Below the pieces are notes generated by a model. The model ran no database searches. It saw nothing but the letters and a program-made list of their open reading frames with translations, and was not told the origin of the DNA. A program made the translations under genes and the position numbers. Of a DNA stretch of 64,000 nt, positions 13,201 to 26,957 are shown one piece after another (positions within the stretch are counted from its first letter, which is position 1; every line of letters begins with the position of its first letter). Origin of the DNA: Blasia pusilla (lineage: Eukaryota > Marchantiophyta > Marchantiopsida > Blasiales); the NCBI GenBank assembly GCA_050084515.1, contig CM114271.1:37324001-37388000 (forward strand), in the 5' to 3' direction.

Positions 13201-15309
13201 ACCCACCGAAATTTGTATGAGTTGAAAGGTCGAAACTCTTGCTGAGTCACTGTTCTTGTTCGCCAACCATACAAAAACTTGTCACTTAGAATGTGGAAAC
13301 TCACTATGTGTAGTCATTTGTTTCTGGGATATATGCTAAGTGTTCCAATTCCTGTGTCCAATCATTGATCGGATATCATACTCTACATGTGAAAGGTATT
13401 GGCTGAATATAGTGAAGATATTCCCATGGGAAGAGTCAGGAAAACTTGGCAGTTCACATTGACATTTTGTAGAATAGAGACGGCAAACAACGGATCCCTA
13501 TCACGGTAATATTTGATGTGTACAGCCTCTTACTCTCAGCGGGACAGGTATACCCAGCTTTGCTGAGCACTGAAGATTCCAGACATTCGGCATGCAGTAT
13601 ATTGTGAAGGGTACACTAACATCCTTTCATGGAAACCTTCCACACTCTGACAACATTTCCAAGGCTGCTCACAGCCTCTCCACTATATGAAGCTTGAATT
13701 CTGAAAATAGAGCATCCTCAAGGAACATTTATCACATAGAAGTTCAGCTGGGATAAAGGTAAGATGGGCATGAAATGGTGTCCAGCAGTATGGGAGGCCT
13801 GGCACAGACGAGATTGAGTTGTCTTAGGGGGCACAAAACCTAATTTAGAACGTCAGGAATTAAGGAAAATTGTGAAAGATTCTTTCAATAAAGACAACAG
13901 TTGATCAGTGTCAGTGACATGATCACCAAAGACCCTTGTCTAGAGTCTTGGACAACTACTGTCTATCCGTTCAAGGATTTAAGTTACACACCTTGCAATT
14001 TGGTTGATTTTCTACTTGGCAGCTACGGTGATTCTCCTACAACTGAGAAAAGACAAAATTGCAAACATTGACACCACGAGAATGTACCTGTGCTTCTGCC
14101 AGGCACACAAGGCTCATAATAGTTGCCATTGATACAGTTGCCTCAGGAGGCCTGTCAGGAGGGAGAAAAGGTTGCAAAGCTGGTAGAACTTTCTGAGCCA
14201 TGTGTTGATACACCCCTGCCGCTTGCCGGAAAAGCTGTGCTGATTTGATCAAGTCTGCCAAACAGTATAGTTAAGTCTCCAATGGATGGACTCATATTTC
14301 TCTAGAGTACATATAATTCATACTATCCCCATGCAAGGAAACTTTGATAGTAGAATCAGGTTTACATAATAACAAATCCAGTGCTGAATGTACTCCAAAC
14401 TCCTGCTCATGATGGAGTACGAAGTGAATGTAGGTCATACTTGAATTGCAGATTGAGCACTTAATCAAACTACAGGAATTATGAACAGGACAACCAACTC
14501 AAAAGAGCCCCCCCCTAAAACCCCATAACCATGTCTCATGGATAGTAACATGTCTGACAATGGTTGTCAAGTAATTTTATACCTACTGGTAGCATCTCCA
14601 ATGCTCTCTCTCTCAAGAGAGCTGCGAACAAGAAGAGGATCATTGAAAGCTCAAAGCGAAGATCATCAATTCGAAAGTACTTGGGCCCAGATAAACTGTG
14701 GCCACTTGACCCACTTAAAGGGCTGGTCCAACGAATTCGAAGATTGACAGTCCATTGTTGAACTTGAGGTATACAATTTGCTTTTGGATAAATACACTCA
14801 ATAAGATTTTCGAGAAGTGGCAGGTAGTGCTCCAATTTCAGCAGATCCTGCATGACAAAAAACAAATGCACAATTGTTATGCTCTTTGAAGATTCAAATT
14901 TGAAACACGGGTACTAGAACAATAAAACTATCATCTGCCTCACAATAAGCGTTCAAGTGTACCTGTGCAATTGGAGATTCCACTCCACCCGCCATTTCCC
15001 GGGCGATAGCTGGAGTGAGATGGCTACTTCCATTTATTGATTCTTCAATAGACCTCCGCGTGCTACTTAAGTCCCTAAGTTGTCCCAAAGTGATGGAGTC
15101 ACGAGCGTAATATGATGTTTCAAAGGTAACCTGTCCATTCACAAACCCGAAATTTTAAACAAGAATTATAACAAGAAAGCAGCTCCGAAGGGTATCATTA
15201 CTACTGATGAAACTCTGAACAATATGGCAAGGTAGAAAAAGTGTAACCAAGGAAGAAGATTTACATTTCTTGTTTTAAGCTTTGGTGGATCTTGAAAATG
15301 CAGGAGCAT
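10204..15309 (-). CDS. BRO1-domain protein (plant endosomal BRO1-like), seven exons
   Basis: Coding exons on the minus strand: 15309-15265, 15130-14963, 14847-14583, 14254-14088, 12682-12533, 12112-11968 and 10409-10204. All six introns are GT-AG, phases 0, 0, 1, 0, 0 and 1, giving 381 residues without a stop. BRO1 domains are boomerang-shaped helical modules that bind ESCRT-III in endosomal sorting; here the role is by family only. Plant-family landmarks are seen in order: MLLHFQDPPKLKT at the N-terminus, YYARDSITLGQLRDLSS, the RIDDLRFELSM stretch, AAGVYQHMAQKVLPALQP, MSLVCLAEAQ, and ENEFIWRERIPQVDELP near the C-terminus. No signal peptide or membrane segment appears. Length is near that of plant homologues. 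Start chosen because this ATG opens the conserved N-terminus; an upstream ATG at about 15318 meets a stop at once. The ATG lies 133 bp below the stop of the 65-aa gene. Introns 4 and 6 carry duplications. Confidence 0.88.
10957..11438. repeat. Perfect 23-bp inverted repeat bounding 482 bp inside intron 6
   Basis: Bases 10957-10979 and 11416-11438 are exact reverse complements over 23 bp. A 20-base phrase 'ggatgagaacacggtcaaaa' also occurs twice, near 11050 and 11305. This could mark a small non-autonomous transposon or a foldback in the last intron of the BRO1-domain gene. No flanking target duplication is obvious. Confidence 0.7.
12778..13252. repeat. Tandem duplication, period 237 bp, inside intron 4
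   Basis: The segment 12778-13014 is repeated at 13015-13252 with a handful of substitutions. It sits in the 1.4-kb intron between exons 4 and 5 of the BRO1-domain gene. The second copy carries a 69-codon minus-strand frame (13266-13057) which the first copy does not keep open, so coding is unlikely. Confidence 0.92.
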
Positions 15310-15442
15310 TTTCACTTCATAGAGCCAAAACCTGTCCTTAGATCAGAGAGAAAAACCTCAGATGTGACTGAGAACCGCCAAATTGTACCCTAAATTCCGA
15401 TTTTTGAGAATCAACTACCCTAACTGCACGCAAGGATATTGT

Positions 15443-16340
15443 TCAGGAATCCTGTAGAATATCTCCACTGTTCGTCCTCGACTGGGTTTCCTGTGCAAGT
15501 CTCTCCTGCTTCAACTTCGCATACTCTTCCCTCATCTTATCCTGTGCCAGCAAGAAAATTTACTCATCAGTGTCCTAAGTTCCATAAACTCCAGGCGCAC
15601 TGAGCTTCAAAAAAGTAATCACTCTTGCGGATTGACATACTCTTGTGTCAATTCCAAGGCTACTGAAGGATCTGGGATTCCGAGTCCACCATCACAGACT
15701 GCCTGAGATGCTGCCGCTAAAGACTCCGAAGTCACCAATTGGGAGTCGTTTCCTCCACCAAAGATTTCGGATAACTTGGTATCAGCCTGTGCGCAAGACG
15801 TATGAAATTGAACCTTGTGGGATAAAGATTCCCCCCTCATGTATATTCCATCTCGCTTCTAGTTCCGTTTCATCACATTGGCAAATGCATCCCACTCTTC
15901 CATAGCGGGTGGCAATTCTGACACCTGAAACCATATTAATCAGACCACATGCCAACATCGAACAGAGCACTGGGCATCCTCTCAACCATGCAGGATCTCA
16001 CAAACCAATTGTCGCTCTAATACCGCTTTCTCTCAAGCACTCCTTGGGCTCTGCCAATCCAGCTTACCTTGCCACTAACTGAACAGACTGGAAGAAAGAC
16101 GCAATCGATTTGCGTATTCTAAACCCAAAGAATCATGGAGCGTCAGATGTTATACACAGGGGAGAGAACGCTTGAACACATACATCATCCAACCATCTTC
16201 CTAGATCACTACGCGTGAAACCATAAAAAGACGCAACGAACCTTGTACGCAGCCTCGGCATGGTGCATCACATAGAATCCAAGGAGACCACCGGCAAGTG
16301 CTCCAATCGTGACACGAATGTGACCAGACCAGCCACTCAT
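15443..16340 (-). CDS. Small membrane-anchored protein, 65 aa, two exons
   Basis: Exon 1 is 16340-16242 (33 codons, ATG in context gaaaATGag). It ends AAG before GT, and exon 2 is 15541-15443 after CAG, ending TGA. The join is phase 0. The N-terminus SGWSGHIRVTIGALAGGLLG is followed by FYVMHHAEAAYK: a glycine-rich transmembrane helix of about 20 residues. A charged helix follows (DKMREEYAKLKQERLAQ) and then a polar tail. This layout is typical of small plant membrane or organelle-anchored proteins, but I do not know a function. An in-frame ATG at 16409 would add 23 residues; the later one fits a protein start better. The gene lies head-to-tail with the BRO1-domain gene, 133 bp upstream of its ATG. 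Alternative acceptors inside the intron are listed separately. Confidence 0.65.
15619..15928 (-). other. Candidate alternative exons inside the intron of the small gene
   Basis: After an acceptor-like TTTCAG a minus-strand frame begins at about 15925 and reads VSELPPAMEEWDAFANVMKR before a stop. It would be in phase with exon 1 of the small gene. A second stretch begins after GCACAG near 15785 and reads about 55 codons (contains SEIFGGGNDSQLVTSESLA) to a stop at 15619. Both look protein-like. They may be alternative terminal exons or remains of another gene. Confidence 0.3.
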
Positions 16341-16409
16341 TTTCCGATCTGTTTCCTGGAGCCTAGCCTTCGCTCCACAGCAATCGATCGCCTCACATCT
16401 GGGGAGCAC

Positions 16410-17040
16410 AAGTGATTCTTCACGAGGCTATGACCGATTCAATGCGTACTGTATGCGCTATCCTGCCCCCGCCTCCTCACGATCCACTTTCCTCCTCCTA
16501 CAGGATCTCCAAATTTAGCGTCTCCGACATTCTCACTCTAACTCCTCGCTCCACAGGCTCTCTATTACGTAAACAGCCTCACGAGGCTACCGCCATATCC
16601 AGAGTTAACGACATCGCCACTGCAAGGGTGCTGTCTATAATGCAAGTATCCGTTGGAGAAAGCGAGCGTTATGAGTGGACTATCCTATCTCAGCCTTCCT
16701 TTTTCTCTCTTTGCCGAACAGTCCGCCCTCCACATAGTACGCAAATAACGGGCCTGCGACCTTATCGGGCCGAGGTCAACGAAGACGTGTAGTTCAATCT
16801 TTGATTGATCTTTCTTAGTATTCCTCCAGAGTCGTGCGGTCCTGTAAAGGCACGACACTTAAACGAAGAATGCCGCCGATTGGAAAGAGTGAAACATCGT
16901 GAACCTCAAGGAAATATCCCACGCGATATTTTCGGGTCTAAGGAAACAAAGCGCGTTTTTTTTTGCCTTCGTTTTCAGAAGCGCTCGGAAAAAAACTCAT
17001 TTACTTTGATCTTATAAGGAGTTATCTTCTAAGGAGCGTA
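16410..17040. other. Intergenic, upstream of the small gene
   Basis: Expected to hold the promoter and 5' UTR of the minus-strand gene starting at 16340. A plus-strand frame of 126 codons (16412-16792) has no recognisable features. No other element seen. Confidence 0.4.
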
Positions 17041-17073
17041 CTAGTGAGAAATGCCAGTGCGATGCACCGGCAT
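17041..17073 (-). mobile_element. Helitron 3' terminus (hairpin plus CTAG)
   Basis: Read on the minus strand, a 10-bp stem with a 3-base loop (17073-17051, one G:T pair) is followed by a short spacer and CTAG (17044-17041), then T in the flank. This is the canonical 3' end of a Helitron inserted between A and T. The same design ends the autonomous Helitron at 45504. The body would extend rightward over the armadillo pseudogene; its 5' end was not located. Confidence 0.75.
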
Positions 17074-17243
17074 CAAATTTTTCACTGAAATAAATCTTAA
17101 CTTTATTTTTAAGTAATAACATACGTCCAATTTCACACCCAACCTGCGTGCACTCGTATTCGAGCATGCGACTTCCCAATCCTCTAGCCTTCAACCCACG
17201 AACGTTCCACACTGTCCACCATGGCCGGTAGACGATATAGTCT

Positions 17244-18497
17244 CTACTTATAAGATCCTATGTGATCCTCATAAGAAAGTTTGTAAATGAATGGCGTGTA
17301 TGGGACATTCTTGTGTTCATTCCAAAGGATTTCCATGAATACACTCTCCAACCAATGCAATGCCAAGTTCTCAAGAGCGATGGCGGCAGACTCCAGAATC
17401 ATGCTCGCCATCGGATTGCTAGCCCTGTTGTACTGCACCACCAAATCGCCCAGATTTTCCACGCACTCTTTGGTGATCATATGAGTCTCCCGCACATATG
17501 TGATAGTGAGGTTAGCGAATGCTTTGATGGCCTCCTTCTGCAAGCTTGTGTGCTTGTGCTGTGACAGCAATGTCACGAGACCTATCACCAAGCCCCCAGC
17601 ATTGGGGAACTCCGAGAACATCAATTCGTTCTCCGATAGGCATGTGAGATTAGCCAACACTCTCGCCTTTGTTCTGCGTGTTGGGGCTTACGGTTTTGGA
17701 CATCGATGAATCAAACCCCGACGGCAGCCGGGCATTCTACGATTTTCGATTGGCCTCGTGGGCGTGGGAAAGATTGGCCAACGCCCACGCTGCGTGCTCT
17801 TGCCCATCGGGGTTCGCATTGCGAGAAGAAGGTCCACAGAGCGGGTAGAGCTTTGTGGTAGTCCACGATCTTGAGGCCGTTGTTTTGGGCGCGAGGTTCC
17901 CCAAAGCCATGGCGGCATACTCCACCGAAGAGGATCTTCATCGCAGTAAAGACACGGCGCTACCTCTTCCAAGATGCAGGTAGTCGGCGATTTTAATCTG
18001 AATCTCCTCGGTGGCGGAGAGATTGGACAGAGTGAGAACGGCGGATTTCTGCAGAGCATAGTTCTTGTGGCCCTTGCTTTTGATCAGCAATCCGAGAAGA
18101 CCACGCAGAGCAGCGCTCGAATCGCCCCGAGTGTGCAATCGTCTCGCATTCTGCGGCACTGTGAGAGGCGGGACGAGTCTTGCCTGATTGTCCAAAGCAA
18201 CATCCCCTCCGCCGGTCCTTCGTAAGCATCACGCGCAGATTCCGTGATCGAACAAGTCTATCAAATTCTCCATGGCGTTGGGTTCTCCACAATCATGCGC
18301 CCGCTCGGACGACTGAGTTCAATGCCGAACCGACAATGTCTGGCTGCCGCAATGTTACGTCGGTCTCCCGGTGACTTTGCCGTCCCCCAAGCGGCCGAAA
18401 TCCTTGGGGGGCAAACATAGATGGTCCGCTCATGCACGCCGCGAGAGATTGAAGGAGCTGGTCTCCGACCTTGAGCGGATGCTAAACCGAGAGGCAA
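17244..18497 (-). pseudogene. Armadillo-repeat protein pseudogene
   Basis: Translated on the minus strand, armadillo-type helices appear in succession but in different frames. They include QKSAVLTLSNLSATEEIQIK (about 18060-17985), VEYAAMALGNLAPK (about 17920), DGQEHAAWALANLSHAHEAN (about 17820-17760) and, in a longer clean frame 17660-17244, LQKEAIKAFANLTITYVRE. The 'ALxNL' signature recurs about every 42 residues. At least four frame changes and stops break it, so no intact protein is made. Family members are cytosolic or nuclear scaffolds, for example vacuole-associated ARM proteins. Its position right beside a Helitron 3' end, in the same orientation, suggests captured host-gene sequence rather than a resident gene that decayed. 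Confidence 0.7.
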
Positions 18498-18567
18498 GCG
18501 GTGGCGTGAAAGCCATCATGGGCCTGGCGTTGTCGGAGGAAAATTGAGTAAATATTTGTGAGAACCC

Positions 18568-18765
18568 TCAAGCACTCATTTGCTCTCGTGGTATTCTTTG
18601 TTCAAGGATGACAATCCGGTCTTGCAGAATCATGGAACGCTCACATTGGGCGTTCTCGCCGGGGTGCACCAAAATGCTTTGAAGATGGCACAACAGCCTT
18701 CCGCGCTGGAAGGTTTGATCAGATTGCACCATTCTTGCGACTTGTCCGTCAAAATCCAGGATATG
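18568..18765 (+). pseudogene. Inverted fragment of an armadillo-like sequence
   Basis: On the plus strand, opposite to the neighbouring pseudogene, a frame reads DNPVLQNHGTLTLGVLAG and then ALEGLIRLHHSCDLSVKIQ. This has the helix pattern of an armadillo repeat. It then runs into unrelated sequence. It is most simply a piece of the same gene, inverted. Confidence 0.5.
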
Positions 18766-20134
18766 AGACACCGGCATGAAACAAAAGATTCGGCTGCTTC
18801 TGGATCCCATAGGAGTGCGAGAGCAGCAAGAGGAGTGCGATTGGGCTGAATCGTACACTCAAACTTTCCCTCCTCCTAAGCTCCAACGGATACACCTCCG
18901 ACAACACGATTTCACCCACATCGATTCATTTCATCTCCACCTCCATAGTTCCACCCACAATGATTCACCTCCACGATTCCACCCATGTCGATTCACCTCC
19001 ACCTCTACCCACACCTCCACCTCTACACGCAGATGAAAGTTCCTCGACACCAACTCTAGCTGTGAGGCTCTGAGTCTCTAACTATGGCAGTGCAGGCTCA
19101 ACTTATACTTGAGTAACGATCATAACTATCACACACTATTGTGTGGATACAATAGCCCCTGCCTCCTCACAATGACACATGTAACTAAAAGGAGCAGAAA
19201 CTAAAACGACTCCACTTTTAGGTAGCAGATTTGATTGGGAGGGGAAAATTAGCGTTGGGTCCCTTATAACAGTACTCGATGGCTTCACTTCTTCTAGAAA
19301 GACTCTTTCAGGTTTTTCTTCTCCCTTCCTCCATTTAGTAACCCCCCATGTTAAGAGTATAGATTATTTATGGAGGGCTTCACTTCTTTGGGATTTTTTT
19401 CCCCAAAAGAGGTAACCCCCCCTTCCTCGCATTATAGTATAGATTTCCAAGTTTTTTCTTCCTCTTTTCTGCCCTACGTTAAATTGAGCTCAGCCTTTTT
19501 TTATGATGATCATAGGGCCCAAGTGATATGGTAACTAGAGACATACCTCGTTAAAGCAAACTACCATGTAGATGCCAAATGTGGTTTGTGTTAGGGGAGC
19601 AGCATGTCTACCGATTTAGATTTTGATTAATTTTACAAAGCATCATGTTTGTAGTTTAGATTTATATGTTGGAAATGGTTAGGTGATCATGATAGATGTT
19701 CTCCTACGTTTTACGTAGTGGAACAAAGAGTATTTGTATTGCGCTTCTCGAGAGTCTTGAAGTCGAACCCCATGGGTCGACAATGATCTGGTGCAGATTG
19801 GATAACGTGCAAGTGGAGCTTCTCCACAATTTGGGCTCATTCGTAGTCTACTTGAAGAACATATTGTTTCGGATAAGTTCCTTGTATTGAGAGAGTTTCT
19901 TTCTATTTGTAGAGAGCGACTCTTGACCCACTATTGTACGTTTAAGGTCAAGGAGGTGACCTTCATGCCCATGTCACGAGGGAGAGGATTTGGTGAGGGA
20001 GAAGGTCTACCTCAAGGAGAGAGATTTTGAGTCGGGAGCTCACTCTCTCTTCGTTGAACCTCTTTTGCATGGGGCGATGGAGTTATGTTGCTCCTTGCCT
20101 TATGAGTAACCCCAACCAATCACCGTGAGAGTCG

Positions 20135-20136
<2 letters not shown>
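18766..20136. other. Simple repeats and anonymous DNA
   Basis: A degenerate CACCTCCA-type repeat fills about 18890-19035. Two related pyrimidine-rich stretches with 'ggcttcacttctt' occur at 19280 and 19375. No gene is supported; the frame at 19696-19890 has no recognisable feature. Confidence 0.5.

Positions 20137-20175
<39 letters not shown>
20137..20175. repeat. (AG)n microsatellite
   Basis: About 39 bases of uninterrupted AG dinucleotide. Confidence 0.98.
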
Positions 20176-20179
<4 letters not shown>

Positions 20180-21120
20180 AGGAAGTGAGATGGCGCATAT
20201 TGGCTCATTCAACCAATCACCATGGATTGGAGTTCAATTGCGTATAGGGTTAAGGACTTTGGATAAAGCCTCCTCTTCGAAAGTGATTGAAGAATTTCTT
20301 GCATCGAGGTACTGCGGGATTTTAAGATTGGAGTGGCAGAAGGAAGAGATGAGGAATGGTATCGGCCGACAACCTAGAATGCACAACTATGGGCCATAAT
20401 GTATGGAGTGTTGATTTCAAGTTGTTTGTAAAGGTCTTGCTATCAATCTTCTTGTCTAGCAGGCCACCAAGAGTACATGGAAATCATCCATTATTCTATG
20501 GTGAAGATTGGAAAAGGAAATTTAGGGCTCATCAAGCTTGAGGATAAGATTGGAAATGGAAATTTGGAGTAGGAAATTAGAGGAGAAATGCAGCAATAAA
20601 TTACAAATCTATTGGAAAAGAACGCTCAATGTAGGGGCACATCTAGTTCATCTCTGGTTATTTAAAGAGCATGGATCGAAAGTGGAATTTCAAGGTTATT
20701 GAAGGAAGAAGCAGAGATTATATCAAGAGACGTGGATGTTGCAACAAAATTTCAAGAAGAGGCTCCAAGATGAAGAGTTATAGCAGAACAAGTAGAAGAC
20801 GGTCCACTAAAGCAATACGCGAAGATGACGAGATAGAAGTGATTGAGCTTGACGATACATATGAAGTTCCTATGGCTACCTTGGTGTCATTCAGGCATGA
20901 TGTTCAAGCATAACCATCATTGAAGAAGATGAATATGGCGCTTATCAAGCTTGAGGATAAGTGGGATAGTCTGATGGTAGATGTAAGTGTTAGGGTTATA
21001 TAAGATCACAACACTATAGTTGAAAGTTATCAAATGTTGATAGATAAAGTTGAATCATTAAGAGTGGCACAAAAGAGAGTATAGCAAGGAAGGAAGGAAT
21101 GAATTGGCTTTTGACTTGGT
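20176..21120. other. Flank of the copia element, no recognised gene
   Basis: Three short plus-strand frames (20190-20399, 20356-20541, 20671-20913). The last is rich in R, K, S and D and ends with an acidic IEVIELDD stretch, as in gag-like remnants, but the evidence is thin. Confidence 0.35.
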
Positions 21121-21125
21121 TGTTA

Positions 21126-21618
21126 TGTTGGATTCTCAACATCCACTTCTGTGAGCACCATTAATCACATCGGCCTCCTTGTATGAGAAGAAGCCTAGAT
21201 TGATGGTTCCGACTTAGACGTCGGAGGAGTCATGGTAATATGATATAGGTGGTTTATGGAGCAGCGTTACTAGGATTATCTAACCCTCTATTTCACTAGG
21301 ATGTTGGGCACCCAGATGCGTCGCGGGGGTCCTAGGTCGTAGCCTCTGGTATGCCAAGACGATGCGATTTGTTGGGGGCTACGTCATTGGCAAAAATTTT
21401 CTATTAATAAAAACAAAGAAAAATAGGTAAAAAAACCCTAGTTTCCCGAGTAGAGAAATAGTTGGAGCCGCAGCGGTAGCGCATTCTCGTATGTCGAGTT
21501 ATCTCCATGTTCAAGTTCCATCGAAGCTCTTCTGTGAGCGCGCGGACAGACTATGTCACTTTGTATCTCTAAGTTTTGTAAAGATTTCAGTGATTTTGTC
21601 ACTTTCTATTTTCTAACA
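21126..21618 (+). repeat. Copia 5' LTR
   Basis: 493 bp, TG...CA ends. Its right part matches the 3' LTR remnant at 23528-23755. Both ends match, in reverse orientation, the solo LTR at 41719-42017. Confidence 0.92.
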
Positions 21619-21630
21619 TGGTATCAGAGC
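21619..21630 (+). promoter_or_regulatory. Primer-binding site, initiator-Met tRNA type
   Basis: TGGTATCAGAGC directly follows the 5' LTR. It is the standard plant copia sequence complementary to the 3' end of initiator methionine tRNA, which primes minus-strand DNA synthesis. Confidence 0.95.
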
Positions 21631-21690
21631 AGTAGGTTCTCTAGTATTTTGTATTTGGCGATCTAGTGTGTTTGAACAAAATCTTGAGAG

Positions 21691-22512
21691 ATGGCTACTT
21701 CTTCGTTAGTTCGTGCTCGCCCTCCTCCATTGTGTGAAGGGAAGTTACATGGGTCTAACTATACATCGTGGAAGTTCAAAATGAGAATTGTCCTTGAATC
21801 ATTTGAGATCTAGGAGACGGCTACAGGGGTCCATTCGAATCCACAAACTACTTTGAGTTCTCCATATTCAACTTCATTTGGTGATATCGATCATGTTGTA
21901 TTGCTGGCATGGAAACGCATAAACGTTGATGCTCTATATGCGCTTATCACGAATGTAGCTGATTCTGTCATGACTCTCATTCAACATATGACCAGTGTTG
22001 CTGAGGCGTGGAACATTCTTAAGAATCAGTATGAAACAATGAATGAGACTCGGATTCACAATCTGGAGAATCAACTTACGTCCGAGAAATTTTCAGAAGG
22101 AGAAAGAACGGAGCAATTTTTTACAAGGATCAAGAATCTTCAAGATCAGATGGCGTCCGTAGGAATTTCAAAGTCTAGCAAAGATTTGGCACTTCGGTGC
22201 ATAAGGATTTTGCCTCCAAGGTATAACAGTTTAATCACTGCATTTAATACTCAAGTAAGACCCACATCGCTTACTTTTGAAAATTTTAGTGCAATTTTGG
22301 TAGAAGAGAAATGCGCTTCAAAGCAAGAGAGGGAAGTGATGCAGCATTTATTGCCAAGGTACAAAGAGGTAGAAATCAGCATGATAGTTCAAATGTCAAG
22401 AAGAAATTTCCAAGCAAAGCCTTCAAATACTTTTATTGTGGTAAGCTATGTCATCTTATCAAAGATTGTAGAAAGAAGAGTGATGATGAAAGAATGGTAT
22501 TTTAAGACCTAA
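21691..22512 (+). pseudogene. Copia gag (UBN2-type) with zinc knuckle, broken
   Basis: The ATG at 21691 starts a frame with LHGSNYTSWKFKMRI, the usual copia gag opening. A TAG at 21811 replaces what is normally tryptophan, and the frame is then open to 22512. The middle shows LENQLTSEKFSEGE and FTRIKNLQDQMASVG, typical of the UBN2 gag domain that builds the particle shell. The zinc knuckle lies in an overlapping frame (22311-22505) as FYCGKLCHLIKDC. The first cysteine has become tyrosine and a glycine has become cysteine, so nucleic-acid binding is probably lost. Frame change and substitutions show that this copy is dead. Confidence 0.88.
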
Positions 22513-22639
22513 GAAGGAGTCTTAGGTCTTAAACAACCATTCTGTAGAACTAGGAGAACATGAAGTAGATGCTTGGGTACCAATCAATGAGTTTTTCACA
22601 CAAGTAGAACATTCCACTAAGTCAAAGAGTGAACATGGA

Positions 22640-23525
22640 TGGGTGCTCGATAGTGGAGCATCTAGGCATATGACTAATCATAAGGATTGGTATAGCTCTT
22701 ATAGTCTCTAGAGGAGCCCATCATTGTTACTATTGGGAATAATGCAAAGTACCCTATAGAAGGAAAAGGTACAATTTCTTTAGTCTCGCAAAAAGAAGAT
22801 GAAAAGAAGTTAATTGATGTATTGTACGTACCAGAGTTGAAGCGCAATTTGATTTCAGTACCAGTATCATGTGATCGTGACCTAGAAGTTTGTTTCAAGA
22901 AAATTGGAGCAGTCTTTGAAGATGCCAATGGGAAAGTGGTGGGTGAATATATACGACGTGGAAATATCTACGAGATGTATGCATTCACGATAAGTGTAGG
23001 TACAAATTTTACTATCAGTAAGTTATGGCATGAAAGATTTGGTCACCTAAGCTTTCCCTTACTAAGTTAGATGCAGAAATCTAACATAGTTGTTGATTTA
23101 TCAATAATTTCTGAGTCTCGGATACATGTGAAGCTTGTATGATGAGCAAGCAACAGCAACAACCATTTCCACAAGAGTCCAGCAATAGAGCAAAAGCTCC
23201 TCTAGAGCTGATTCATGATGATCTTTGTGGTAAAATGAGAACAGTGGCATTAGGTGGTTCTTCTTACTTCTTTTTAGTTATTGACGATTATAGTACGAAG
23301 ATGTGGATGTATTTCATTCTTGATAAGGCAAGTGCTTTTGGAAAATTTAAAGTATGGCACAAGCTGGTTGAGAACGAGACAGGAAAGAAGGTACAAAATC
23401 TTCGCACTGATCGAGGAGGAGAATTTTTATCAAGAGAATTCAACAAATATTAGGGGGAGCATGGAATCCAGCGACAATTAACCAAGGCACATACACCACA
23501 ACAAAATAGAGTTGTTGAGCGCCTT
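22640..23525 (+). pseudogene. Copia pol fragment: protease and part of integrase
   Basis: The protease active site appears as WVLDSGASRHMTNH near 22640. It is followed by the pre-integrase region in 22822-23070 with LWHERFGHLS, and then the integrase core in 23139-23453: ELIHDDLCGKM, LVIDDYSTKMWMYF and LRTDRGGEF. Two of the three catalytic acidic residues (D in IHDDL and in RTDRG) can be placed. A decayed HTPQQNRVVERLW, where the third (E) should sit, is the last pol sequence before the 3' LTR remnant. Stops lie between the blocks. RT and RNase H are deleted. Confidence 0.88.
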
Positions 23526-23527
23526 TG

Positions 23528-23755
23528 GAAAAAAAATTCTATTAGTAGAAACGAAGAAAAATAAGTAAAAAAGCCTAGTTTCCCAAGTAGTGAAGTAGTC
23601 GGGAGCCGCAGCGATAGCGCATTCTTGTATGTCAAGTTATCTCCATGTTCAGGTTCCATTGAAGCTCTTCTGTGCGCGCACGGACGAACTAGGCCATTTT
23701 TATCTCTAAGTTTTGTAAAGATTCATGTGATTTCATCATTTTCTATTTTCTCACA
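23528..23755 (+). repeat. Copia 3' LTR remnant
   Basis: About 228 bp matching the last part of the 5' LTR with roughly one change in ten. The first 260 or so bases are missing at the deletion joint near 23526. It ends TCACA just before the TGTTA target duplicate. Confidence 0.9.
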
Positions 23756-23760
23756 TGTTA

Positions 23761-26953
<3,193 letters not shown>

Positions 26954-26957
26954 TTGG

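Larger units (their letters stand above)
21126..23755 (+). mobile_element. Ty1/copia retrotransposon, internally deleted
   Basis: The element is bounded by TGTTA on both sides (21121-21125 and 23756-23760), a 5-bp target duplication. It has a 493-bp 5' LTR starting TGTTGG and ending AACA, then a plant copia primer-binding site, gag, protease and part of integrase. The sequence then jumps from the integrase core straight into the middle of the 3' LTR. Reverse transcriptase, RNase H and the first half of the 3' LTR are missing, so this copy cannot move alone. Gag and pol also carry stops. Confidence 0.93.

Noticed and set aside
19741-19800. Possible tRNA-like text ('gaaccccatgggtcgac')
   Set aside because: No cloverleaf or T-loop could be fitted.
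21370-21618. Copia LTR starting at the inner TGTTGG (21370)
   Set aside because: The solo LTR at 41.7-42.0 kb shows homology further left to 21126, and only that start gives the TGTTA target duplication.
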